Shown: positions 21,030 through 31,032 of the stretch, piece after piece | How positions within the stretch are numbered: the stretch's first letter is position 1 | Layout: the number at the start of each line of letters is the position of its first letter | NCBI RefSeq assembly: GCF_019457595.1 | Contig: NZ_CP080419.1 | Coordinates: 3,410,001-3,474,000, forward strand | Length of the DNA stretch: 64,000 nt | DNA from: Shewanella psychrotolerans | GTDB lineage: Bacteria; Pseudomonadota; Gammaproteobacteria; Enterobacterales; Shewanellaceae | Reading direction: 5' to 3' | Notes under the pieces: model-generated | Told to the model about the DNA's origin: nothing | The model's database searches: none | What the model saw: the letters and a program-made list of their open reading frames with translations, nothing else | Translations under genes and position numbers: made by a program

Positions 21030-22337
21030 ATGCCTAGCAAACCACCCGTTCACAGTGAAAACTATCCTGATTCCTATTATTTCGCGACGGCAAATGCGTT
21101 GGATCCCCAACCTCAATTAACAGAGCGGATCAGCGTCGATGTATGTATTGTGGGGGGAGGATTTAGCGGTATCAATACTGCTATTGAACTTGCTCAAAAA
21201 GGCTTTAGCGTCGTATTACTTGAAGCTAAGCGTATTGGTTGGGGGGCTTCTGGTCGAAATGGCGGTGAGCTGATCCGCGGTATTGGCCACAACGTCGCTC
21301 AGTTTAAAAATGAGATCGGCAGCGAAGGCGTGAAGGCGATTCATGAAATGGGTTTCGAGGCTGTCGAGATTGTCAGAAATCGCGTAAAAGAACATAACAT
21401 CGATTGCAACTTAACCATGGGTTACTGCGATCTCGCGATGAAACCCCGCCATATGAGTGAACTAGAGGCCGACTACCAAGATATGCTTAATGAAGGCAGA
21501 GGAGAGAGCTTCAAACTACTGCAAAAGCATGAGCTTGGTGAAGTCATCGGTTCTGATATTTATAGCGGTGCCTTGGTCGATATGAATAGTGGCCACCTTC
21601 ACCCTCTGAACCTCGCATTAGGTGAGGCACGAGTTGCCCGCGCTTTGGGCGTGCAGATGTTTGAATACAGCGCCGCCACAAAAATTATCAAAGGGGATAA
21701 ACCTCGGATTATTACCGAAAAAGGCGAAGTCGATTGTCAATATCTTGTTATGGCGTGCAATGCCTATATTGGTCATAAATTGGATAGTTATCTCGGTGGT
21801 AAAGTGCTCCCTGCGGGCAGTTATCTGCTCGCAACAGAACCCTTGACCCAAGCTCAATGCGACGAAATTATTCCACAGAATATGGCATTTGCCGATATGC
21901 GTATTGATTTAGATTATTTCCATCTATCTCAAGACAATCGTCTGCTATTTGGTGGCCTATGCACCTATTCGGGCAAAGATCCCAAAGATATCGATGCGGC
22001 ACTGAGGCCTAATCTTGAGAAAGTTTTTCCTCAATTAAAGGGAGTTAAGATCGACTATGAATGGGGCGGAATGATAGGGATAGGAGCCAACAGGTTACCT
22101 CAGATAGGCAGACTAACTGATTGCCCAAATATCTTCTACGCCCAAGCTTATGCAGGGCATGGCATCAATGCCACCCATATGGCTGCAAAACTTATCAGTG
22201 AAGCCTTAACGACTCAAGCAGAGCGATTTAACGTATTCGATAGCGTTTCCCATATGACATTTCCGGGAGGTCCCACCTTTAGGTCGCCTATGTTAGCGGC
22301 AGGAATGCTTTACCACAGATTTAAAGATCTTTTTTAA
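21030..22337 (+). CDS. FAD-dependent oxidoreductase, second PuuB-like protein
   Basis: 435 residues from the ATG at 21030, which has TGGAG at 21020-21024; a GTG at 20940 would add 30 residues unlike the paralogue. DAO family: FAD motif GGGFSGIN, GASGRNGGE, and the C-terminal YAQAYAGHGIN. It aligns along its length with the PuuB-like protein at 10498 and is also a plausible gamma-glutamylputrescine oxidase, though two divergent copies in one cluster suggest different amine substrates. It is transcribed from the shared puuR promoter region carrying the candidate PuuR box, so induction by putrescine is likely. It is followed by a strong terminator. Confidence 0.87.
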   Translation: MPSKPPVHSENYPDSYYFATANALDPQPQLTERISVDVCIVGGGFSGINTAIELAQKGFSVVLLEAKRIGWGASGRNGGELIRGIGHNVAQFKNEIGSEGVKAIHEMGFEAVEIVRNRVKEHNIDCNLTMGYCDLAMKPRHMSELEADYQDMLNEGRGESFKLLQKHELGEVIGSDIYSGALVDMNSGHLHPLNLALGEARVARALGVQMFEYSAATKIIKGDKPRIITEKGEVDCQYLVMACNAYIGHKLDSYLGGKVLPAGSYLLATEPLTQAQCDEIIPQNMAFADMRIDLDYFHLSQDNRLLFGGLCTYSGKDPKDIDAALRPNLEKVFPQLKGVKIDYEWGGMIGIGANRLPQIGRLTDCPNIFYAQAYAGHGINATHMAAKLISEALTTQAERFNVFDSVSHMTFPGGPTFRSPMLAAGMLYHRFKDLF

Positions 22338-22353
22338 CCTAATCATAAAGACA

Positions 22354-22379
22354 AAAAAGGAGCGACTAAGCTCCTTTTT
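22354..22379 (+). terminator. Rho-independent terminator of the second PuuB-like gene
   Basis: AAAAAGGAGC (22354-22363) pairs perfectly with GCTCCTTTTT (22370-22379) around GACTAA. It starts 17 bases after the stop codon, and the T run is part of the stem's 3' side. Confidence 0.9.
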
Positions 22380-22618
22380 AATGCCCATTTCAACCTTATT
22401 AACAGCAACGCCATTAATTAACCGTTCAGATGATCATTATCTCGATAACAAACTGAAATAAAAAATGTTTTTACTTGCATCAAACCAAGCTTCACTAAAC
22501 ATAACCTATCGACGATATCATCAAAACGCTTAGAGCATCAATTGGCTATTTCATTGTGGCAAAAACCAGCTGCATAGCTGCTCTACAAGATTGAGAACAC
22601 GTTAAAAAGCAATACCAG

Positions 22619-24370
22619 TTAGTGATTTGTCGTTTCGGTTAATGCCGCCGCCAAACCTGCAGTATTTTCAGCAAATAACAGATGAATCAGTTGCTTATTG
22701 AACACCAACACCTCCTCTACGCCTTGTGTCTTCAATGCATCGAGATCTAACTGACTGCTATCACTAACTTCGATACGTAACCTATTGTCAGCAACAGAGC
22801 GGCACGACAGCACTTCACCAAGCAATCCTTTCAACTGCAACGCTTGTTCCATGTTAGCCGATGTCACAGCCACATCATCGACTGTCTCTGCCACTGTTGG
22901 CGCTGAAATAACAAAACCGCCAGATGCTAACATCTCGTCAATTTCGGTACGAGTCACCTCAGCGATAGTACCGACAATCGCTTGGACCGCATTACCAGAA
23001 ACCAGAACACCGCTAGCACCTAACTGTTTAAGCCGAGCATGATCAACTTTACTGGCATCAAGCACATCCATACGCAAACGAGTGATGCAAGAATCCACAT
23101 TCACCAAGTTCTGTGGGCCGCCAAAAGCTTCAATAAAGTTCTGCGCCCTTTCAGTTCCCTCTCCACCGACTAATTCAGCTTCTGAATCGGTACGACCGGG
23201 GGTTTTCAAATCAAACTTAACGATCAAAAAGCGGAATACCACATAATAGAGCGCGGCATAAATTAACCCTAGGATCACCAATAGGCCGATCTTCTCGGCC
23301 TTACCCGATAATAAAAGAAAATCGAATAATCCATGGGAAAACGAAGTACCATGAACAACGCCCAACATATTGACTAAGACATAAGCCAAACCAGCCATGA
23401 GGGCGTGAACCACATAAAGCAAAGGCGCAACAAACATGAAAGCAAATTCGATAGGCTCGGTGATCCCCGTTAAGAACGAGGTTAATGCCGCGGAGATCAT
23501 GATCCCACCCACCATAGCTCTGTTTTCTGGACGAGCGGTATGCCAAATCGCCATAGCCGCAGCCGGCAAACCGAACATCTTAAACAGATAACCACCAGCA
23601 AGTTGGCCAAAGCCGTTTCCAGCGGCTCGACTGGCCTCATTGGCCTGCAAGTAACAAGTTAATACGCCATTAGCAGCTTTACCTGTACTATCGATACAGC
23701 TACCCGCCTCGAAGAAGAAAGGCACGTTCCATACATGATGCAGTCCAGCAGGTATTAACGAACGCTCAACCATACCGTAAATACCAAAGGCTAAGATAGG
23801 ATTTTGATTTGCAGCCCAGTGAGAGAAGGTCGCGATCAAATGGCCAATTGGGGGCCAAATAAACGATAAAATAACGCCAGCAAATATAGCCCCAAAACCT
23901 GTGATGATGGGAACACTTCGCTTACCAGAAAAAAAGCCTAGATACGAAGGTAGCTGAATTTTAAAGAATCGATTAAATGAGTATGCCGCAATAGCACCAG
24001 CGATCATGCCACCCAGCACGCCCACATCGGTGCCTGGAGACATCACGCCAATGGTCTTGATCATAATCGCATAACCGACTAATGCCGCCATGGCTGCCAC
24101 GCCATCATTCTTAGCGAACCCAAGTGCAATACCAATAGCAAACAGCAGGCCCATATTGTCGAAGATAGCCTCACCCGCTTGCACCATTAAGGTATTAACA
24201 ATATCGGGCATAATGCTAAATCCAGCACTTCCCACACCAAGCAAAATACCTGCGACGGGCAGCACTGACACGGGCAGCATCACCGCCTTACCCACTTTTT
24301 GCAGTACTGAAAATGCCCCTGCCATCACGGCCTTTTTCGGTTTAGCGGCACTGATTGTAGTTGTTGTCAT
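22619..24370 (-). CDS. ptsG: Glucose-type PTS enzyme IICB with an extra degenerate IIB-like domain
   Basis: 583 residues, longer than E. coli PtsG (477). The IIC membrane domain (about 15-390) carries glucose-branch motifs [25 protein letters not shown] and [11 protein letters not shown]. The IIB domain (about 405-485) has the phosphorylated Cys in VDSCITRLR (about 428). After a linker, residues about 505-575 look like a second IIB fold: [17 protein letters not shown] and [11 protein letters not shown] parallel the first IIB, but the catalytic Cys position is Ala. The protein should import and phosphorylate glucose or a similar hexose. It is 37 bases downstream of the IIA-HPr-EI fusion gene, so the pair is a self-contained PTS. 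GlcNAc specificity is less likely because the signature is SFSHG rather than SFSAG. Confidence 0.9.
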   Translation of the reverse strand: MTTTTISAAKPKKAVMAGAFSVLQKVGKAVMLPVSVLPVAGILLGVGSAGFSIMPDIVNTLMVQAGEAIFDNMGLLFAIGIALGFAKNDGVAAMAALVGYAIMIKTIGVMSPGTDVGVLGGMIAGAIAAYSFNRFFKIQLPSYLGFFSGKRSVPIITGFGAIFAGVILSFIWPPIGHLIATFSHWAANQNPILAFGIYGMVERSLIPAGLHHVWNVPFFFEAGSCIDSTGKAANGVLTCYLQANEASRAAGNGFGQLAGGYLFKMFGLPAAAMAIWHTARPENRAMVGGIMISAALTSFLTGITEPIEFAFMFVAPLLYVVHALMAGLAYVLVNMLGVVHGTSFSHGLFDFLLLSGKAEKIGLLVILGLIYAALYYVVFRFLIVKFDLKTPGRTDSEAELVGGEGTERAQNFIEAFGGPQNLVNVDSCITRLRMDVLDASKVDHARLKQLGASGVLVSGNAVQAIVGTIAEVTRTEIDEMLASGGFVISAPTVAETVDDVAVTSANMEQALQLKGLLGEVLSCRSVADNRLRIEVSDSSQLDLDALKTQGVEEVLVFNKQLIHLLFAENTAGLAAALTETTNH

Positions 24371-24407
24371 AGTACGAACCTTTTAATTTTAATAAGCAGC
24401 TAAGCGT

Positions 24408-26996
24408 TTACGCCGAGGCAACACCGCCAGTGACGGCGATTAAGGTGTTAGGGGCATGCATCAATTCACGCACCGCCTTTGCATCAGCACAGGCCATCGC
24501 GTCGGCAGCCACTTTCAGACATGCCTGTTGATTTAAGCTACGCACTTGATACTTAACCTCTGGTATAGAGGGGACACTTACCGACAGCTCATCGATACCG
24601 AGTCCGACAAGAATAGGCACAGCATCTTTTTCACCAGCTAACCCGCCACAAACGCCGACCCATTTGCCTTTAGCATGAGCGGCTTTCGCTGTGATATCGA
24701 TAAGACGAAGCACTGCGGGGTGTAAACCATCGGCAATGGCTGCAAGCTTAGGATGACCACGATCAATCGCTAAGGTGTATTGAGTTAAATCATTAGTACC
24801 AATAGAGAAAAAATCCACATGTTCAGCCAATAGATCTGCCATCACCGCTGCTGATGGCACCTCAATCATGATGCCCACCTCGATCCCACTGATATCGATA
24901 GAGAGCTTCAGGGCTTCCTCTTTCAATACTTGCTTAGCCAGCTTTAACTCAAACAGTGACGCCACCATAGGGAACATAATGCGCAGTCGCCCAGCATCCG
25001 CCGCCTTCAATAAAGCACGAATTTGCTGACGTAATACCGCAGGTTTGTCTAAACCGACACGGATACCACGCTCACCAAGGAATGGATTATCTTCCTTAGG
25101 AAGTGGAAGATAAGACAAAGGTTTATCACCCCCAACATCCAAGGTTCTCACCACGAGCGGACGCTCGCCTAAGGTGGTTAGCACTGTGCGGTACGCTTGC
25201 TCTTGATCTTCTTCTGAAGGCGCAGCGCTTTGATCTTGATATAAAAACTCAGAGCGCAGCAGACCTACGGCTTCGCCGCCCATCGCCACCAACTTTTCAG
25301 CTTCGGCAACCTTAGCAATATTGCCAGCCACTTCGACTTGCACACCGTCAGTGGTCACTGCCGCATTATCTTTGTCGGCAAAGGCTAACGCCTTGAGCCG
25401 CTCGTTTGCCGCTTGTTGGCGACTGAGTTCAGCCATCTCCGAATCTGTCGGCTCCAGCAGTAGATACCCTTTTGCTGTGTCGAGTAACACCTCGGCGCCA
25501 TGTAACTCCATCACCTTAGCTTCCACTCCAGCCATGGCGGCAATCCCCATGGCTCTGGCCAGAATCGCACTATGACTAGACGCGCCACCTAAGGTGGTAC
25601 AGATACCTAGCACTACTGCAGGATCAAGTTTAGCCGTCTCAGAAGGGACAAGATCTTTCGCAACAATAATGGTGTTTTCAGGTAAAGAGTCAGGAATGGT
25701 ATCTTGTGAAAGCCCAGCCAAAATGCGGGAAACTCGATTACCGACATCGACTAAATCCGCTGCGCGGCCAGCCAAAAGTGGGTTATTCATTGCAGCCAAT
25801 TTGTCCGCCTGACGACAAACCGACTTATCCCAAGCGTAGGGCGCTGACTTACCCTGCTTTAATTCAATCAAACATTTTTCATACAATTCTGGATCGGCTA
25901 ACAACTCTTGATGCGCAACAAAAATATCCGCTTTTTGCCCCATCTGTTTAGCGCGCAGATCTTCGACCAGTTCAATTAATGTGGCATCGGCAACCTTAAT
26001 AGCCTGATCCAGCGTTTGCTGCTCAGCGATAGGATCGGTTGCAAAGGTCTCAAACTTAGGCAATTCTGCTTTTATAACGAACAATCGCCCCCTAACTTGA
26101 CCAGGCGAAGCTTCAACCCCCAATAATTTACGTGGATCGCTACTGGTCTCCAGTAGTAATGATGGCTCAGAGAAAGGATCGAACGCATTAGCAGGATCTT
26201 CACCTACCTTCTCATCAACCCCCTCTTCACCAAGGCCTGAAGCAATAGCCGCACTTAATGCTTCGATCGCCGCTTGTTGATCGGCGCCTTTTGCAAGAAT
26301 AACCACATCATCGCCAAAACCAATATCAAGCCCCATTAAACCAACAACGCTGCGAGCATTGGCTTGCTCACCCGCTTTCTCAAGCATCACATCACAATTA
26401 AAGGGTTTAACCGCAGCAACGATAGCCGCAGCGGGACGTGCGTGAATACCAGTTGGATTGATCACCTTTATTGCTGGCGAGCTAATCATGTCATCAGACT
26501 TAACTACAGCCTCTGCGACCTGACCAAGCTCTGCACTGAAAAGCAGATCACCGACATTGAGTCGCTTATCGGTTGTTGGGGTTAATCTGATAATACGTTC
26601 TTGGTCTGTTAACAACACCACTGTGCGTAGACTCTTAACACTACAGGCAACTTTATCTAAATCCACTTCGATAAGTGGCGCTTTAGCCTCAACATGTTCA
26701 CCGACACTAACTAACGCCTTAAAGCCATCCCCCTTAAGCTTTACCGTATCGACACCAATATGAAGCAAGATCTCAACTCCATCATCGGTGGTTAAGGTAA
26801 CCGCATGTTGTGATGGATGAATTTGCGTGACCTTGGCATCGCAAGGCGCATGTAAGATATTTGCGGTGGGATCAATTGCAAAACCATCACCAACCAGTTT
26901 TTGTGCAAATGCTGCATCAGGCACCTGGTTTAATGGACAGCTAATCCCTTTAAATGGTGATAATAGTTGGATCATGGTGGAAGTATTATTATTCAT
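24408..26996 (-). CDS. PTS multiphosphoryl transfer protein (IIA-Glc / HPr / enzyme I fusion)
   Basis: About 862 residues from the ATG at 26996 (GGAG five bases upstream; a GTG at 27002 is less likely). Three phosphotransfer domains are fused. IIA of the glucose family occupies about 1-160, with the two active-site histidines at about 64 and 79 (ILLHIGVDT). HPr occupies about 175-265, with its His in NPTGIHARPAA (about 186). Enzyme I occupies about 290-862, with the His in GGASSHSAILAR (about 475), the PEP-site motif RTLDVGGDK and the C-terminal GVCGGLAG. The protein can carry phosphate from PEP to the neighbouring PtsG without separate PtsH, PtsI or Crr, as NagF and similar fusions do. It shares a divergent intergenic region with the M13 peptidase gene. 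Confidence 0.93.
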   Translation of the reverse strand: MNNNTSTMIQLLSPFKGISCPLNQVPDAAFAQKLVGDGFAIDPTANILHAPCDAKVTQIHPSQHAVTLTTDDGVEILLHIGVDTVKLKGDGFKALVSVGEHVEAKAPLIEVDLDKVACSVKSLRTVVLLTDQERIIRLTPTTDKRLNVGDLLFSAELGQVAEAVVKSDDMISSPAIKVINPTGIHARPAAAIVAAVKPFNCDVMLEKAGEQANARSVVGLMGLDIGFGDDVVILAKGADQQAAIEALSAAIASGLGEEGVDEKVGEDPANAFDPFSEPSLLLETSSDPRKLLGVEASPGQVRGRLFVIKAELPKFETFATDPIAEQQTLDQAIKVADATLIELVEDLRAKQMGQKADIFVAHQELLADPELYEKCLIELKQGKSAPYAWDKSVCRQADKLAAMNNPLLAGRAADLVDVGNRVSRILAGLSQDTIPDSLPENTIIVAKDLVPSETAKLDPAVVLGICTTLGGASSHSAILARAMGIAAMAGVEAKVMELHGAEVLLDTAKGYLLLEPTDSEMAELSRQQAANERLKALAFADKDNAAVTTDGVQVEVAGNIAKVAEAEKLVAMGGEAVGLLRSEFLYQDQSAAPSEEDQEQAYRTVLTTLGERPLVVRTLDVGGDKPLSYLPLPKEDNPFLGERGIRVGLDKPAVLRQQIRALLKAADAGRLRIMFPMVASLFELKLAKQVLKEEALKLSIDISGIEVGIMIEVPSAAVMADLLAEHVDFFSIGTNDLTQYTLAIDRGHPKLAAIADGLHPAVLRLIDITAKAAHAKGKWVGVCGGLAGEKDAVPILVGLGIDELSVSVPSIPEVKYQVRSLNQQACLKVAADAMACADAKAVRELMHAPNTLIAVTGGVASA

Positions 26997-27453
26997 TGCC
27001 ACTCCAAACGTAACGCCAAAACTTCATCAATTGCTTTTAGCGTAAGGGGTAAATAATCAAATTTAGTCGGCAAACCTAGTCGACTAATTTCTACAATTAA
27101 TGACTCGATTCAAAATTACTGCCGCATTGGCTGTTAGCGCTGTTATTCGCTGATTTTCGCTATCTGAATTCTCTAGCTGCATTAGCTAATGGCAATACAC
27201 ACCTAATACAGTTTTAATAACGCCCCAACTTAGCAAACATATTGTAGGACTCACAAGTTGCAATCGAATGCAGTCAGCCGCATTTATGAATATAAAGTTG
27301 ATGACATAAGGCAAGCACTGTAACTTTTCATTAACTCAGTACTGGCCGACAATCTTTACTAACAATTCTATAATTGACATTTACTGTCAGGTATAGAATA
27401 TGCAAGGTCAGAAATATAAGAAATATCAACTCAGTAAGGAAGATAATAGACCA
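26997..27453. other. Divergent intergenic region between PTS operon and M13 peptidase gene
   Basis: About 450 bases, AT-rich, expected to hold both promoters. A TTGACA hexamer is at 27374-27379 and overlaps an interrupted palindrome TGACA-N5-TGTCA (27375-27389) that could be an operator. No terminator, repeat or credible ORF was seen. A short in-frame extension of the peptidase gene to 27400 is not preferred. Confidence 0.45.
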
Positions 27454-29523
27454 ATGAAAAAATCCTTAATCGCCATCGCGCTGGCAACCACCTTTCTCAG
27501 TGCCTGTGGCACATCTGACGTCAATAATACTCAAGCCACCGCTGAAACCAGCGCCCCAGCCGCCAAAGCTGAACTCGGTAGCTTCGGTGTCGACTTAACC
27601 GCTCGCAATTTAGCTGTAAAACCTGGTGATGATTTCTTCATGTATGCCAGCGGTAATTGGTATGATCACTATGTCATGCCCGCAGATAAGACGCGTTACG
27701 GCGCCTTTACTGGGTTAGCAGAGCGCAGTGAGAAACAGGTAAAAGAGATTATCGACGATATTGCTAGCCGCACCGACCTCAATAGCGAAGAACAACTTAT
27801 CGCCGACTTTTACCATGCTTACATGGATACCGAGACCATCAATAAACTCGGGATCAGCCCAATTCAAAGCACCTTAGATGATATTGCCGCCATCAAATCG
27901 ACCGATGATCTAACCAAGGTGTTTGGTCAGTCATGGTTAGTGGGCGGCAGCGCGCCTATTGGTGGTGGCATGTGGTTTAACCGCCTTGACCCTAACCAGT
28001 ATGAGATGTCTTTAGGGGCCGGAGGTCTCGGTCTGCCCGACCGCTCTTACTACCTCGAAGATAGCGAACGCTTTGTTAAGATCCGTGAAGCCTATGTAGC
28101 CCATATCGCTAAGATGCTTGAATTTGCAGGCGTTAAAGAAGCGCCCAAGAGAGCTAATGCTATTTTAGCATTGGAAACCAAAATGGCTGAGGGTCAATGG
28201 CCAAGAGAGAAGCGCCGTAATCGTGACTTAACCCTAAACCAAATCAAGCGTGAGGATTTAGCCAAGGAATACCCAGGGTTTAACTGGGATCTCTACTTTG
28301 CCCAAACGGGTTACCAAGTCCCACAGTTAAATATCTCACAACCCGCTCCAATCAAAGCCATGATCGACTTAGTTAATAAGGAAGAGCTTAGCGTATGGCA
28401 AGATTACCTAACCTTCCATACCATCAGTAACAACGCCAATCTACTGTCTGAGGATATCTACGCGGCGAGCTTTGACTTCTTTGGCAAAACCTTAAGCGGT
28501 CAACAAGAGCCACGTCCACGCTGGAAACGTGCTGTTGAGCAGATGTCTGACACTCAGTCTCTTGGCTTTGCGATTGGTAAAGTCTATGTGAAGCGTTACT
28601 TCCCTGAGTCATCTAAACAGCAGATGGCTGAATTGGTAGAAAATTTGCGCACCGCATTAGGCCAACGTATCGACGGTCTTGACTGGATGGGCGATGAAAC
28701 TAAGGTCAATGCCCATGCAAAACTCAAAGCCTTCAATCCTAAGATCGGTTACCCAGATGTATGGCAAGAGTTTGATGGCCTTGAGCTAAGTAAAACTGAC
28801 CTCGTGGGCAATATTCGAAACCTCAGACAGTACTTTAGAGCCGACAGCGTAGCCAAAGAGTTACAAAAAACCGATCGTAATCGTTGGGGCATGACACCCC
28901 AGCGCGTCAATGCCTATTACAACAGCTCATTTAATGAGATTGTATTCCCCGCTGCGATTTTACAACCCCCCTTCTTTGATCCTAATGCCGACCCAGCTGT
29001 GAACTATGGCGGTATAGGAGCGGTAATTGGTCATGAAATGGGTCATGGTTTCGACGATCAAGGCTCAAAGTCGGATGCCAACGGTATTCAGCGCAACTGG
29101 TGGACAGATGCCGATCGTGCGGCGTTCGATGCGAAAGCCGATCGTCTCGCCGAGCAGTACAGTAAATATGAACCTATCCCAGATAACTTCGTCAATGGCC
29201 GTAATAGCCTCGGCGAAAACATCGGTGATGTGGGTGGTTTATCAATGGCATACCATGCTTACAAGCTGAGCCTAAACGGCAAAGAAGCGCCTGTTATCGA
29301 CGGTCTAACAGGCGATCAGCGTTTCTTCCTCGCTTGGGCACAAGTATGGAAAGAGAAGCGTACCGAGCAGAGCATGCTTAACCAGCTTCGCGGCGGCACC
29401 CATGCGCCAGGTCGTTACCGTGCATTAGCACCACGTAACCATGATGCTTGGTATAAGGCCTTTGATGTGAAACCGGGTGACAAACTCTACCTTGCTGAAG
29501 ATGAGCGTGTGCGTATTTGGTAA
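27454..29523 (+). CDS. M13-family zinc metallopeptidase, lipoprotein (neprilysin/PepO-like)
   Basis: 689 residues. The start is placed at the ATG at 27454, which begins a textbook lipoprotein signal (MKKSLIAIA...LSAC, Cys at about 19); an upstream ATG at 27400 would bury it. The C-terminal M13 catalytic domain has HEMGH (zinc His at about 526 and 530, catalytic Glu between them) and GENIGD (third zinc ligand Glu near 587). The family motif NAYYNSSFNEIVFPA precedes it. The usual C-terminal CRVW ending is VRIW here. It should cleave oligopeptides in the periplasm or at the outer membrane. It stands alone, ended by a strong terminator. Confidence 0.93.
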   Translation: MKKSLIAIALATTFLSACGTSDVNNTQATAETSAPAAKAELGSFGVDLTARNLAVKPGDDFFMYASGNWYDHYVMPADKTRYGAFTGLAERSEKQVKEIIDDIASRTDLNSEEQLIADFYHAYMDTETINKLGISPIQSTLDDIAAIKSTDDLTKVFGQSWLVGGSAPIGGGMWFNRLDPNQYEMSLGAGGLGLPDRSYYLEDSERFVKIREAYVAHIAKMLEFAGVKEAPKRANAILALETKMAEGQWPREKRRNRDLTLNQIKREDLAKEYPGFNWDLYFAQTGYQVPQLNISQPAPIKAMIDLVNKEELSVWQDYLTFHTISNNANLLSEDIYAASFDFFGKTLSGQQEPRPRWKRAVEQMSDTQSLGFAIGKVYVKRYFPESSKQQMAELVENLRTALGQRIDGLDWMGDETKVNAHAKLKAFNPKIGYPDVWQEFDGLELSKTDLVGNIRNLRQYFRADSVAKELQKTDRNRWGMTPQRVNAYYNSSFNEIVFPAAILQPPFFDPNADPAVNYGGIGAVIGHEMGHGFDDQGSKSDANGIQRNWWTDADRAAFDAKADRLAEQYSKYEPIPDNFVNGRNSLGENIGDVGGLSMAYHAYKLSLNGKEAPVIDGLTGDQRFFLAWAQVWKEKRTEQSMLNQLRGGTHAPGRYRALAPRNHDAWYKAFDVKPGDKLYLAEDERVRIW

Positions 29524-29900
29524 TCGAATATCAGCACCTGGGGCTAAAGATGATTGTTAGCCACGAATCGCGATAACTAAACATTCATCAGTAAAAATGC
29601 CAGTGAACACTGGCATTTTTATATGCACTCTCACAGAATAAATATCATTGACGCCATCGTTAACTAACTCTCAAACGTCATATACACAGGCAGAAAAATG
29701 CTTGTCCTGCAACACAAATCGAGCACTGTCAAGCAGACTATAGCCCAAGGTCTATAACTTGACATCAAGCGCACCTTGATTGAATATTCATCATTACGAA
29801 AGTTACCAAGCTGCCAGAAGGTACTATTCACTAGGGTTAATAGGAATAAAAAAACGAATACAACTACCATTAATTGCTTTATTTATTCAAAGGAAAGACC
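29524..29900. other. Intergenic region before the TAXI-TRAP operon
   Basis: Apart from the terminator at 29593-29620 there is about 280 bases of AT-rich sequence leading to the TAXI gene. A 68-codon frame on the minus strand lacks a ribosome site and is not convincing. No clear promoter could be assigned. Confidence 0.4.
29593..29620 (+). terminator. Rho-independent terminator of the M13 peptidase gene
   Basis: AAAAATGCCAGTG pairs perfectly with CACTGGCATTTTT around a two-base apex (AA), giving a long stem with a T-rich 3' arm. It lies 70 bases after the stop codon. Confidence 0.9.
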
Positions 29901-30827
29901 ATGATTAATCGCGTCTTAGCTCTTGCTCTATTACTTATTTTGCCCACTAGCGTTCACGCAGAAAATTACTCCATTGGTACAGGTGGCCAAAGCGGTATTT
30001 ATTACCCCTTCGGTGGTGCCTTAGCTAAAGTCTGGTCGGAGAACATTGCCGACACAAATGTCAAAGCGGAAGTCACCGCAGCCTCTGTCGAAAACACCAT
30101 TAAAGTCGTTCGTGGCGATATGATTGCAGGCATAGCGATGGGAAATGTCGTGCTTGACGCTTACAAAGGTGAAGGTAAATTTAAAAGTGCGATGCCAGTA
30201 AAAACCCTATTCGCACTTTATCCAAATCTAGTCCATGCCATCGCACTAGAAAAATCAGGTATTACCTCAATATCTCAGCTTAAGGGTAAACGCATCTCTT
30301 TAGGTGCACCCGCAAGCGGCACAGCAGTAACCTCGGCTGCATTGCTCGAATCTATGGGGATTGATGTCAAAAAAGATATCGATGCGGTTTATCTCAATTA
30401 TTCAGAAACCACCAATGCACTAGCGAATGGGCAAATTGATGCCGGCTTTATCGTCGGTGGTCAAGGCGTTGGCGCAGTGACCCAAATCGCATTAACTCAT
30501 AAAATTAGCGTTATCCCCATCTCTGATGCTGAAAGCTCAGCATTCATCGAACAGTACCCAGCCTATAGTGCTTACACTATCCCAGAGAATGTCTACAACA
30601 ATGTCGGTGCAGTATCGACCCTCAGTGTTTGGAATGTCATTGTGGTGAGCGCCAATATGAGTGATGAAATGGCATTTAATTTAACTAAGACAGCATTTGA
30701 GCATATGGCAGATGTGCGTAAGGTGGTAAAAGTGGCTGAAGCCACCACACCAGAAAATGCCTATCGTCTCAAGGGGGTTCCATTGCATCCTGGCGCGCAG
30801 AAATACCTCGATTCGCTAACCAAATAA
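29901..30827 (+). CDS. TRAP transporter solute-binding protein, TAXI family
   Basis: 308 residues from the ATG at 29901, preceded by AAAGGAAA; an in-frame TTG at 29874 is weaker. The signal peptide ends SVHA at about residue 20. The mature start YSIGTGGQSGIYYPFGGALAKVW is the TAXI-family hallmark, read here as IGTGGQ followed by YYPFGG. Later parts include GAPASGTA and the conserved NALANGQIDAGF. The protein binds a carboxylate-type solute in the periplasm and passes it to the fused permease encoded 205 bases downstream. The substrate is unknown; glutamate or related acids have been reported for some TAXI proteins. Confidence 0.93.
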   Translation: MINRVLALALLLILPTSVHAENYSIGTGGQSGIYYPFGGALAKVWSENIADTNVKAEVTAASVENTIKVVRGDMIAGIAMGNVVLDAYKGEGKFKSAMPVKTLFALYPNLVHAIALEKSGITSISQLKGKRISLGAPASGTAVTSAALLESMGIDVKKDIDAVYLNYSETTNALANGQIDAGFIVGGQGVGAVTQIALTHKISVIPISDAESSAFIEQYPAYSAYTIPENVYNNVGAVSTLSVWNVIVVSANMSDEMAFNLTKTAFEHMADVRKVVKVAEATTPENAYRLKGVPLHPGAQKYLDSLTK

Positions 30828-30872
30828 TCAGCCAGCTAAAACATTACTGACTTTGGCTGTGTGAACAAAATA

Positions 30873-30908
30873 ATACCGACGCCAATTTGTATCGATTGGT
30901 GTCGGTAT
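30873..30908. repeat. Palindromic hairpin between TAXI binding protein and permease genes
   Basis: ATACCGACGCCAAT (30873-30886) pairs with ATTGGTGTCGGTAT (30895-30908), 13 of 14 positions plus one G-T, with an 8-base loop. No T tract follows, so it is more likely an mRNA-stabilising element or a small palindromic repeat than a terminator. It could uncouple binding-protein from permease levels. Confidence 0.75.
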
Positions 30909-31032
30909 CAATCAAATTTGGTTAGTACCTTATCTTGCCGTTGCCCCTTTTTTTAAGCGCCTATGAATAAGAATCTTGAGCTGATAACGCTAAGCATCAT
31001 CGACCAAATATCCAAATTATAAGAGGTATCAC

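Noticed and set aside
24090..24386. 98-codon frame on the plus strand
   Set aside because: Antisense to the PtsG N-terminus, without a ribosome site or recognisable sequence.
29664..29870. 68-codon minus-strand frame in the gap before the TAXI gene
   Set aside because: No ribosome site, low-complexity hydrophobic N-terminus, no family resemblance; more likely chance in AT-rich DNA.
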